Source: Pelargonium nanum
Taxonomy: Eukaryota > Streptophyta > Magnoliopsida > Geraniales > Geraniaceae
Assembly: GCA_036897485.1 (NCBI GenBank)
Contig: JAYMTF010001088.1
Span: 1 to 26,463 of the forward strand
Length of the DNA: 26,463 nucleotides
Direction of reading: 5' to 3'
The translations under genes and the position numbers were made by a program. Each line of letters starts with the position of its first letter. The first letter of the stretch is position 1. Below are positions 1 through 9,135 of this stretch, piece after piece. The notes beneath the pieces were generated by a model, which did no database searches, was not told where the DNA came from, and worked only from the letters and a program-made list of their open reading frames with translations.

Positions 1-7
1 AGTATTT

Positions 8-67
8 TAATGAGGTGTCACCACCTCATTAATGGCTTAGTCTAAGCCAAAAAAAATTGGCTTAGGC
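8..67. repeat. Two adjacent perfect palindromes at the window edge
   Basis: Positions 8-17 (TAATGAGGTG) and 22-31 form a perfect 10-bp inverted repeat around a 4-base loop. Positions 34-41 (TGGCTTAG) and 43-50 form a perfect 8-bp inverted repeat around one base, and a third copy of GGCTTAG follows at about 59-65. Together they can form two hairpins. They may be the end of a MITE that continues outside the window, but no target-site duplication can be tested here. Confidence 0.6.
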
Positions 68-182
68 TCCCCTTTCTCTATATATATATATATATATTTA
101 TTATTTATTTCAGAGTTAAATGGTTCTAGACCTCACAATCTCATGAATTATAGAGTCGGTTCCTGCATTAGTTTTGGAGGAT

Positions 183-329
183 GAGAGACGATCATTCGAA
201 CTCATTGTTTCACTTGTCATGCTAGACGTCTGACGTGGCAGTGTCAAAATAGCTACAACAGATAACAATTAGTGTGAGAGACGACCATTCAAACTCACCG
301 TTTCATTTTCATGCTAGACGTCTGACGTG
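183..329. repeat. 55-bp imperfect direct repeat, two copies
   Basis: The copy at 183-237 and the copy at 276-329 differ by a few substitutions and one single-base gap. Both end in the ACGT-rich string GCTAGACGTCTGACGTG, which contains the palindrome AGACGTCT and a TGACGTG element. The copies start 93 bp apart. This could be a local duplication or part of a transposable element; I see no coding potential. The region between 330 and about 975 is AT-rich spacer with nothing else I can support. Confidence 0.75.
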
Positions 330-979
330 AACGATCTACAACATGTATCAAGTAGTAATCAAACCAAACGTGACTCTTTCATAAAAAATATATATTTATA
401 TTTATTTCGTTTCCACATTTATTAGTTTGATATTTAGGTCCTAAATGTTTTAAATGTCTTGTGTTTAGTTTTTAACTTTTTTAAAAAAATTGAATTATGG
501 AGTTAAAATAGTTTTCGTCGTAGTTGATATTAAGTTTGTGTTGAATATGCCAGTGTGTCATGTAAGATAAATATTTAATCTCGTCGTGAGACATTTTTTG
601 AGTATATCATCTCCTAGTCCTCGTCCGAGGACTTACAAGCCAAAAAATTGTTATGGTCTCATCGTAACCCTAAATGATATCATTAGTGTCATATTGTATT
701 TTGCCATGTAAAGAGAAAAGATATTCAACTCTCACAATTTCATTTCTTTGTATTCCTCTATGTTGTGTTCTTGAAATTAAATTTTAATTAGTAGATATTG
801 AAGATAAATTTATTATTCATTATGTATTAGAAAACTACTTGTCATGAATGATACATAATATTTTAAATTAGTTAATTAGAATTTTACTAAATACATTCAT
901 GTGATATATTAAGAGAAATCAATATTAAATGTCTTTAAATAAAAAAATAAAAAAAATTGGATTGAAAATCCTTATCGAA

Positions 980-1042
980 AGCCCAAATTAGTAAACATCA
1001 GTGTTAATGGGCCCAAATAACGGGCCTAACCATAAAAGCCCA
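980..1042. promoter_or_regulatory. Site II (TGGGCY) cluster upstream of the PPR gene
   Basis: AGCCCA occurs at 980-985 and 1037-1042. A TGGGCC/GGCCCA pair overlaps at 1008-1015, and a related CGGGCC is at 1021. All lie within 150 bp of the PPR start codon. Site II elements are known class I TCP binding sites and are common upstream of plant genes for mitochondrial, ribosomal and PPR proteins. The motifs are seen directly; their use here is inferred. Confidence 0.6.
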
Positions 1043-1125
1043 TTAACTATATTGTTCACAGTGACACATTTGACATTCCCAAAACCTCCCTCTTCCTCTT
1101 CCTCCCCAACCTCGAGCTCTCATCC

Positions 1126-3561
1126 ATGGCGTTGTCAACGATCAAAAAGAGCCGTTGGATCATCGCCTCCCACCTCATTAGACACAGTACCTCTTCTCTG
1201 CACCCAAACCACGCCATCACCAACAATCTCATCTCCATTTTCACTAAACACCACCGTCCCGACAATATTATCACCGACCATCCACAGCTCAAAACTCTCG
1301 CTCCACACCTCACCCCCAAGATCGTCGAGTCCGTATTGGAAGGTCTCAACAGTTGGAGATCAGCATTCAATTTCTTCACTTGGGCCTCCCACCAGAATTG
1401 CCATGGCTACACGCACAATTGCTACACCTTCAACGCCCTCGCCCATATACTCTCACGTGTTCGACAAAATGCCCAGCTGAGATCCTTGGCCTCCCAACTC
1501 GTTGAATCCCAATTTTCCATGCCTCCTGGGGCTCTGGGTTTTTTCATTAGGTGTTTGGGAAGTGTGGGCTTGTATCAAGATGCTAGCTTCTTGTTTGATC
1601 AGGTCAGATTGGTGGGTCGATGCGTTCCCAACATTTACACTTATAATTGTTTGTTGGAGGCTCTTTCGAAGTCTCCTAGCTCGGTTCATATGGTCGAAAC
1701 GAGATTGAATGAAATGAGAGAGTGTGGGATCGAATTCGATAAGTACACTCTCACCCCATTGTTGCGGGTGTACTGCAATGCCGGCCAGTTCGACAAGGCT
1801 TTGGATGTTTTCAATGAAATGTGTGAGCTTGGTTGGATTGATGCACATGTGTTGTCTATGTTGGCGATTTCTTTCAGCAAGTGGGGTAAGGTGGATGAGG
1901 CAATGGAGTTGATTCACAGAATGGAGGAAGATCTTCATGTTTGTTTGAATGAAAAGACTTGTTGTGTTTTGATTCATGGGTTTGTGAAGGAGGGCAGGGT
2001 TGATAGAGCCCTCCAGCTGTTTGATAAAATGCGAGACTCGGGTTTCACTCTTTCTGTTTCGCTTTTTGATGTACTGATTTCAGGACTGTGTAGAAATGGA
2101 GAGCTTGAGAAGGCATTGAGTTTGTATTCAGAGATGAAGGGGCTGGGAATCAAGCCTGATATTGGATTGATTTCCAAGCTTGTATCTTCTTTTCCTGAAG
2201 AAGTGTTGCTTCAAGAATTTCCACAAGGTATGGATCCCAAAGCTTTAGTTTTGCTTTACAATTCTGTTCTGAAACGTCTTGTTGAGAATGGTTTAATAGA
2301 TAAAGCTTACAGTGTATTGCAAACAATGATGAGGGATGGTGAGGTCGAGAAAGCCAACATCATTAAGGAAATGATTAAACCAGATACCACTTCTTTTGGG
2401 ATTGTGATTGATGGTCTACTTGGTAATGGTAAATTGGATATGGCCCTATGCCTCTTCCAAGATATGGTTCGAATTGGTTTTAGGCCAAATGTGTTACTGT
2501 TTAACAATTTAATTGATGGGCTTTGCAGTGCAAATAGACTGAGGGAAAGTCACAAGCTTTTGAGTAAGATGAAGGAATCGGGGCTTGAACCAACACAATT
2601 TACCCACAACTCTATATTTGGGTGTCTGTGTAGAGAAGGGGATGTTTCGTCAGCCCTTGATCTGGTGAAGGTGATGCGTGTTTATGGACATATACCATGG
2701 ATAAAGTATTCTACCTTGCTTGTAAAAAAATTGTGTAAACATGGAAGGGCTGTGGAAGCTTGTAACTTTCTTGGATGCATGGTTCAAGAAGGTTTCCTCC
2801 CTGATATTATCCCCTATTCTGCAGCTATAGATGGTTTGATGAAGATTCAAAAAGTTGATTTAGGTTTGGATTTATTCAACGACATTTGTGCTCGTGGGCA
2901 TTGTCCTGATGTGATTGCTTATAATGTGTTAGTTGGTGGACTTTGCAAGGCCAAAAGAACTTCAGAGGCCCATGATCTTCTGAAGCAGATGGTGGTCAAG
3001 GGGCTTGTTCCCTCGGTTGCTACCTACAACTTGCTGATACATTGTTGGTGCGAAGATGGTGATATTGACCGGGCTATGGCTTGTCTTTCCCTGATGTTTG
3101 AGAAACATAGGGAACCTAATGTTATTACTTACACAACTTTGATTGATGGTTTATGCAGTTCTGGAAGACCAGATGATGCACTTTTGTTATGGAAAGAAAT
3201 GGGTGAAAAGGGTTGCACTCCCAATCACATTGCTTTTATGGCTCTTATTCATGGTCTTTGCAAGTGTGATAGGCCAGATGCTGGTTTACTTTATTTCCGC
3301 GAAATGGTTGAGAAGAAAATGGAACCTGACACATATATCTATGTGGCATTAATAAGTTCTTTTCTATCTTGTGTTCAACTGCCTTTGGCATTAGAGATGT
3401 TAAAAGAGATGGTTGACAAAGGAAAATTTCCAGATCAGCTGGACAAAACCTATGTGACTGTTATAGATTCAATACATAAGTTGCTGGAAGATGACAGGAC
3501 TTCCATGGATATTAGAAATCTTATTGCAGAGGGCAGAATCCCATCAATAATGACTTCCTGA
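1126..3561 (+). CDS. P-class pentatricopeptide repeat protein, At5g08310-like, probably mitochondrial
   Basis: A single uninterrupted frame encodes 811 aa, as is usual for plant PPR genes. The N-terminus (MALSTIKKSRWIIASHLIRH) is rich in Ser, Arg and Lys and poor in acidic residues, like a mitochondrial presequence. From about residue 170 to 790 there are about 15-17 tandem 35-residue P-type motifs. Clear ones carry YNVLVGGLCK, YNLLIHCWCE, YTTLIDGLCS and FMALIHGLCK signatures. There is no E, DYW, SMR or other C-terminal domain. P-class PPR proteins bind organellar RNA in sequence-specific fashion and affect its stability, splicing or translation. The start ATG at 1126 follows a pyrimidine/CTC-rich leader. 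The neighbourhood (EAPP and TCP downstream) supports orthology with At5g08310. The RNA target is unknown. Confidence in class is very high, in orthology moderate to high. Confidence 0.95.
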   Translation: MALSTIKKSRWIIASHLIRHSTSSLHPNHAITNNLISIFTKHHRPDNIITDHPQLKTLAPHLTPKIVESVLEGLNSWRSAFNFFTWASHQNCHGYTHNCYTFNALAHILSRVRQNAQLRSLASQLVESQFSMPPGALGFFIRCLGSVGLYQDASFLFDQVRLVGRCVPNIYTYNCLLEALSKSPSSVHMVETRLNEMRECGIEFDKYTLTPLLRVYCNAGQFDKALDVFNEMCELGWIDAHVLSMLAISFSKWGKVDEAMELIHRMEEDLHVCLNEKTCCVLIHGFVKEGRVDRALQLFDKMRDSGFTLSVSLFDVLISGLCRNGELEKALSLYSEMKGLGIKPDIGLISKLVSSFPEEVLLQEFPQGMDPKALVLLYNSVLKRLVENGLIDKAYSVLQTMMRDGEVEKANIIKEMIKPDTTSFGIVIDGLLGNGKLDMALCLFQDMVRIGFRPNVLLFNNLIDGLCSANRLRESHKLLSKMKESGLEPTQFTHNSIFGCLCREGDVSSALDLVKVMRVYGHIPWIKYSTLLVKKLCKHGRAVEACNFLGCMVQEGFLPDIIPYSAAIDGLMKIQKVDLGLDLFNDICARGHCPDVIAYNVLVGGLCKAKRTSEAHDLLKQMVVKGLVPSVATYNLLIHCWCEDGDIDRAMACLSLMFEKHREPNVITYTTLIDGLCSSGRPDDALLLWKEMGEKGCTPNHIAFMALIHGLCKCDRPDAGLLYFREMVEKKMEPDTYIYVALISSFLSCVQLPLALEMLKEMVDKGKFPDQLDKTYVTVIDSIHKLLEDDRTSMDIRNLIAEGRIPSIMTS

Positions 3562-4080
3562 AGTTGTATTCGGAGGGAAGGCAGAAATGAGACCATTGTA
3601 TAACCAGAAGGAATCGGGAATCATGAGTGAAGATGACAAAAATTATCTATTTTTGGTTGGTACAGTTACCTTAGGGTTGAAAATACAGAACTTGCTTGGT
3701 TTGCTATGATTGGTCATTTCCCACAATGAAGAATATAACTCTCATCACTCATGTTATTCTTACCTCCTTGCTATGACTAGCACAACTACTAGGTGAAGAA
3801 AAGAAAACCGTACCTTGGTGTTGTTCAAGTATATTCAGTATCGACAAATTTAGGCACTGAAAGGATAACTCATTGTTCATGGCTTAGGAAATTTGTAGAT
3901 TCTTCTCATACTACTAGAACAAGCAAATTTATGTACAAATGTACAACTATAATGTTCAGAGTACAGTTTGATAGATATGTTTCTGCTTCTGTTCTTACAT
4001 TGTTGAGATAAATTTAACCAAGCCATATTCCCAGCCTTGTCATTTCAACAAAAGAGATGTTCTTTGAAAGAACTGTTTAC
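3562..4080 (+). other. PPR 3' flank and spacer
   Basis: This stretch after the PPR stop is AT-rich and has only short random frames. It probably holds the PPR 3' UTR and polyadenylation region. I see no further gene in it. Confidence 0.4.
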
Positions 4081-4140
4081 TGATAATCCCACAAATTAAA
4101 AGGCATTACAGGTGTTTATGCCCATGTTCTCCTTAAGACT

Positions 4141-4760
4141 ATGGATTTTGCTGAAAACGCTTTGCTTACGTCTGCTTTTGGAACTGGCATGGTTAATTTG
4201 CTAGCCGTATTTACCTACATCATCACAGTGGTTTGTACCTTGAAGGTGGTGCCAAATGTTATATGCCAGGTACTGAAGTCATATAATTTCTTAGTTGTAC
4301 AAATTACTTAATTATTTCAAAATAATCTCTGATTGTGTGTGCGTGTTTGATTGTAGATTTTTGCAGGAGCCATGTTTGTGTTCAGCCTTGGCAAGCCTAC
4401 TGAAGTATCCTCGTCCTAACACAGAAGCTGATACATTGTGTTGGTCTAAGTATGCACATTTTTAGCAGCCATTGAGTGGTCTTGGAGTCCCATTGGCTGG
4501 TTGGTACAGTACCTGGTGAAATCGTGCATCTAGAGATTCGACTTGCAGGACAATTCATCAACATTACACTGAACATGTTATTCATCTTCTGCATTTTGCT
4601 CATCTCTTCCTGAGGGTGGCGTGCTGATGAATGAAATTTAATCTCTTCGTTTTAGCGCCTTCGAAGCTATGTTGACTGCATCCTTTTACTACTACTTCTA
4701 CGAGGGCCGAGACTTGAGGAGTCCAAATTGAAGAGATGAAACAGAGTGGTGAAGGCACAT
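4141..4760 (+). pseudogene. Decayed membrane-protein-like coding traces, family not recognised
   Basis: Three short stretches read like hydrophobic coding sequence. At 4141-4269 a frame starting MDFAENALLTSAFGTG continues into a predicted membrane helix (VNLLAVFTYIITVVCTLKVV) and ends at CAG followed by a GT. At about 4357-4415, after an AG, a frame reads IFAGAMFVFSLGKPTEV. At about 4672-4731 a frame reads MLTASFYYYFYEGRDLRSPN and ends in a stop. Stops and frame shifts separate them, so this looks like the remnant of a multi-exon transporter-like gene. I could not assign the family. It might also be chance, so confidence is low. Confidence 0.3.
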
Positions 4761-5595
4761 TGGCTATGGGGGGATGTATATGCCTGAGGAAGCTTTTTGT
4801 TGCAAATGCTGTTGAGAAAAAGACTATCTAAAGTTGCACTGTATATTTATTTAATAATCAATTGGAAGATAAGATTAAACAAATGTTATATTGTAAAGGT
4901 TGATGATATATTATTGTAATAGATAGCTCCATAGAAAAAAAGATGCTATGGAGAGAAACAGATTGCAGATGGTTAATGGTTATGAATCAAAGCCATTGGA
5001 GTAGTTGTTTATCAGATCATAACTCTAGTGGTCATATAGTGTTGTTGTGGCTAAAATGTCATGGATGTGAACATTGATCTTGAGCAACTCTTTTGACAAA
5101 TGTCTCAAAATTTGTGGCTAAAGCTCCTTGTTCAGTGGACTTCACTGAAAACAGGATTTTAGGAGACTTTTAATGAAGCTGTCTCAGTAAAAAATTGAAG
5201 ATCTGAGGTTGTTGTTTACAGTTGCAGCGAGTTCCAAGTAGTTGTCCGGAAAAAAAGTTGAAGCAAAAGTCATTAGGAATTCAAAACCCAAAAATGGCAA
5301 TTGTAGCAAACCAAACCAGTGGACAAGAAAGTACATAGGACAGTTAGTAACAGTTTTGAAACAGATTCCAACCGCTTATCCAGGCCTCATTGTTAACTAA
5401 CAACCATACAATTCAGACAATCAAAAAATCAGCTGGAATATTAAACCCTACAGCCAAAAAAAGGATAAAGAAAAGAAGATCAAGAAGTATACGGAAAGTA
5501 GTATTCAGAGAAATCAATAGCCAAATGTAAAGTTTCTGTGTTGAAACTTGAAAACATAGACACTGGTAGTGATCTCTGATAGTCTCATCTGAAAG
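4761..5595. other. Spacer and presumed STP promoter/5' UTR
   Basis: No coding region or clear repeat is visible. The last part before 5596 presumably carries the promoter and leader of the sugar transporter. I see no decisive TATA box or operator-like motif. Confidence 0.4.
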
Positions 5596-7322
5596 ATGGC
5601 CGGAGGTGTTATCGTTCAGGGTGGAAGCGCGAATTATGAAGGTCGAATCACTGCCTTCGTGATCATTACATGCTTGGTTGCTGCCATGGGAGGTCTCATC
5701 TTTGGTTATGACATTGGTATCTCAGGTAAGCAGTTTCTACAATCACTTCTTGTTCGGGTTCTTCTTCTGAATGTTTGCAAGTTAAAATTCAAGAAACATA
5801 TGTTATTGCAGGTGGAGTTACTTCCATGGAGTCATTCTTGAAGGATTTTTTCCCATCAGTATACCAAAAAATGCATGATTATAAAGGGCCTAACAATACG
5901 TACTGCACGTTTGATAGCGAACTGCTACAATTATTCACCTCTTCCCTCTACGTAGCTGCACTGGTGGCTTCAATCTTGGCTTCTGTTGTCACCAGGGCCC
6001 TTGGGCGTAAAGTGTCCATGCTATTCGGAGGTCTAGTGTTTCTCGTTGGTGCTATCCTTAATGGCGCTGCCATGAACATTGCAATGCTCATTGTAGGCCG
6101 TTTGTTGCTTGGTGTTGGCGTTGGATTCGCTAACCAGTCAGTTCCTCTCTACTTGTCTGAAATGGCGCCGGCCAGGATCAGAGGTGCACTCAACATTGGT
6201 TTCCAGCTAGCCATTTGCATTGGCATCTTGGGTGCTAATCTTGTCAACTATGGTACAAACAGAATCAAAGGTGGATGGGGTTGGAGAGTTTCTTTGGGTC
6301 TTGCTGCTGTTCCTGCAATAATTATGAGCTTTGGGTCTTTGTGCTTACCTGACACTCCCAACTCCCTCATTGAGAGAGGCCACCCTGACAAAGCAAGGAA
6401 GATGTTGGTTAGGATTCGTGGCACGGATAGGGTGGATGAGGAGTATCATGACCTTGTTGACGCGAGTGACGCAGCTAAGCTAGTCAAGCATCCATGGAGG
6501 AACATCTTGAAGAGGAAGTATAGGCCTCAGTTAGTCATGTCAATCATGATTCCCTTGTTCCAGCAGTTCACTGGCATCAATGTCATCATGTTCTACGCTC
6601 CGGTCCTCTTCAAGTCTTTGGGTTTTGGCAATGATGCTGCACTTATGTCTGCAGTTATAACTGGTGTAGCTAATGTTCTCTGCACCCTAGTCTCTGTCTT
6701 CACAGTTGACAAGTTTGGAAGAAGAATTTTGTTCATCGAAGGTGGCGCCCAAATGCTCATTTGCCAGGTAAAAACAACGCCCAGTGCACGAATGACACGA
6801 ATGATGAAACTACCATCATTCCTTGCTCTTATAATAAAGTTTTTGTCTGGTTTTTATCTGTTGTAGGTTGTTGTAGGAATCATAATAGGCAGAGAGTATG
6901 GAACTGATGGTGTAGGAAACATGCCAAAAACCACTGCCAATGTGGTCTTGTTCCTGGTTTGCATGTTTGTAGCAGCATTTGCATGGTCTTGGGGACCATT
7001 GGGATGGTTGGTGCCAAGTGAAATCTTCCCTCTGGAGATCAGATCAGCAGGCCAAGCTATTAATGTCTCTGTCAACATGCTCTTCACCTTTATCATCGCG
7101 CAAGTTTTCCTCACCATGCTTTGTCGCTTTAAATTCGCTCTCTTCTTCTTCTTCGCCGTGTGGGAAGGTATTATGACGGTTTTCATATACTTGTTCTTGC
7201 CCGAGACCAAGGGTGTACCCATCGAAGAGATGAATAGAGTCTGGAAAGCGCACTGGTTTTGGGGGAAGTATATCCCGGATGATGCTGTCGGAGTCCATAT
7301 GTCAGACAAGGCCTACGTTTAA
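5596..7322 (+). CDS. STP-type H+/monosaccharide symporter (STP10/STP11-like)
   Basis: Exons are 5596-5725, 5812-6767 and 6867-7322. They join in frame (phase 1, then phase 0) to give 513 aa, a normal length for plant STPs. The protein is a 12-helix MFS sugar transporter of the plasma membrane that imports hexoses with protons. Visible signatures include [18 protein letters not shown], with Asp39 matching the proton-binding Asp of STPs. Also present are the NTYC cysteine and the MLC cysteine near the C-terminus that form the lid disulfide in STP10, [68 protein letters not shown] and [11 protein letters not shown]. The intron after GISG is a usual STP site. The C-terminal [12 protein letters not shown] resembles the STP9/10/11 group more than STP1 or STP13. 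Substrate preference and expression cannot be read from the sequence. An AATAAA at 7551-7556 may be its poly(A) signal. Confidence 0.95.
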
Positions 7323-7841
7323 GGAGACAGTGCTGTGCTTGCATCAGAATTAGCAATGGTTACCATTAGGAAGAGAGTGTTTAAACAGATAACTGGGAAG
7401 GAAAGAGAGGAGCAATGAAAATGTAACAACATGAAATAAGTGAAAAGGAGGAACTTTTCTTAGTTCTCTGTCTCTTTTATATTAGCAGACTCTATAGAAG
7501 GATGCTTCTGTTTCGTAAACTATAATGAACATCTTTTTTTTTTTTTAGCAAATAAATGACTACTCTCTTTCTCTTATGCTTGCGATTATTGGGTCAATAA
7601 GCTCAAAACAACAGGAACACTCGCAGATCAGTGAAAGAAAGCGTCGTTTTCATTTATTAAACTTCCCATATCTTATACAACAAAACGAATGTGATGATTA
7701 CAAGATATATGTCAAGAAGAAGAAGAAGAATCTAATTTCCAGATTTCACCAAATATTGCGCTTACATCACAATCACAAGAAGTAAAGAGATGAGTATCTC
7801 TCTCAGTCCAATATGTGAAACAAATGCGGAACACAACTCAC
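7323..7841. other. Convergent 3' flanks of the STP and thioredoxin x genes
   Basis: About 520 bp separate the two stop codons. The stretch is AT-rich, with a T-run near 7532-7546 and an AATAAA at 7551-7556. Apart from 3' UTRs I see nothing in it. Confidence 0.5.
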
Positions 7842-8869
7842 TCATGCAACGGATATTGAGTCCAAAAGACCATCTACATACTCTTTGAGCTTCACTTTTG
7901 TAATTGCACCTTCCCTCCTGCTTTCTGGAACTGCCTCCCCGTTCTTGAAGAGGATAAGAGTCGGCAAACCATAGACCTTGAATTTTTCAATTAGTTTCGG
8001 GTTTTGATCATGATCAATCTTCACAACCAGTAATTTGTCACTGTATTCCTACACACAAAACAAAACAAAAAAAACACACAAAACATAGTATATCAAGAAT
8101 GCAAAATGAATCACCCACCGACTAGACAAGTACGTATACACAAATCAGTAACGAATAAAGAAAAGAGCCGGCTTTTTTTCCTGGCACCGTAATTAGTAAC
8201 CCCAATTGATGATTCAACAACATTTTGTGCTAACTTATACTATACTAACACATTACAATTGTGAAGAGAAATGTATTCAATTAGCAAGTAAACAAGATCA
8301 GATAGTTGCATAATTTGGGTGATAACAAACTGAATTAGTTTCTTGCAAGTACAAATTTTGCTATATAAATTTTCAATCTTTCACTTTCATATCCCAAAAT
8401 CAATGCTAACATGTTAAATAAGCTCTCCCCATATAGATTCTATTCCCAATCAATTCAATTTCAAATTTGAACTGAATTCATATATTAGTACCTTGGCAAT
8501 GGCTTCCATGGCAGGAGAGATCAAGCGGCACGGACCGCACCAATTGGCCACGAACTCCACGAGAACCGGACGCTCAGACTTCAAAACAGTATCGGAGAAC
8601 TGGGTTTCGTCAATCTGCTTGACAGCGCCGCCGCCAGCGGCGGCGCAGGTTACCGGAAGCTTAGAGGAGTTCGGAGAGGCCACCACCAGTAGCTTGGTGC
8701 TGCTCGGACCAGCTGGAGATTTGAAGAGAACCACTTTGTTTCTTTGGTTCTTCTGGTTAAGTGAACAAGCAATCGGAGCCAATAGAGCACAACTAGACCG
8801 ACCCACCGGAGCTTTTGCTCCACCGCCCAGCAACACCGTTGAGTTGGAGACCATAGAGTCCATTATCAT
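7842..8869 (-). CDS. Thioredoxin x, chloroplastic
   Basis: Exon 1 is 8869-8492 and exon 2 is 8048-7842 on the minus strand, with a phase-0 GT-AG intron between. They encode about 194 aa. Residues 1 to about 75 are a Ser/Ala/Lys-rich chloroplast transit peptide. The thioredoxin domain follows, with the active site WCGPC at residues 110-114, KIDHD, the cis-proline segment [12 protein letters not shown], and the C-terminus ending in GLLDSISVA. The ending, together with [14 protein letters not shown], matches Arabidopsis thioredoxin x (At1g50320) rather than the m, f, y or z types. Trx x is a stromal reductant of 2-Cys peroxiredoxins. Two close in-frame ATGs (8869 and 8863) are possible starts; the second matches the MD start of the Arabidopsis protein. 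It is divergently arranged with the EAPP gene. Confidence 0.93.
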
Positions 8870-9135
8870 CCGCAAAATCCAACCTTTTCTCTTCTTGTGG
8901 AGAAAAGAAGAAGAAGAAGATACACTATCTATTTGTTGATTGCGGATTATTATTTTTCCCAGAAAATCTCATTTCTGTGGTTGGATGGTGATTGAAAGAT
9001 TCGAACTTTGGACTGTGGGTTTTATGGTAATTTCACAACATCCCACCACAGAACAGACCTAAGGCCCATCTCGAGCCCCAATTTCAATCTCTCTCACTCG
9101 AGCATCAGTCACTGTCTCTCGATTTCGTATTCCGA
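8870..9135. promoter_or_regulatory. Bidirectional promoter region between thioredoxin x and EAPP
   Basis: Only 266 bp separate the two start codons, so both promoters and both 5' UTRs must lie here. A Site II motif in reverse (GGCCCA, 9063-9068) and CTCGAG-containing pyrimidine-rich tracts are present. No convincing TATA box is seen on the EAPP side, which fits a housekeeping promoter. Shared control is inferred from the spacing. Confidence 0.55.

Noticed and set aside
78-100. (TA)n tract near the left edge, and similar TA/CA tracts near 10694 and 15570
   Set aside because: These are ordinary short microsatellites with no visible further significance.
1056-1977. Antisense frames of 107 and 174 codons inside the PPR gene
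   Set aside because: The strongly supported PPR frame on the plus strand explains this sequence.
6854-7309. 151-codon antisense frame over STP exon 3
   Set aside because: It is a shadow of the sugar transporter, which is certain on the plus strand.
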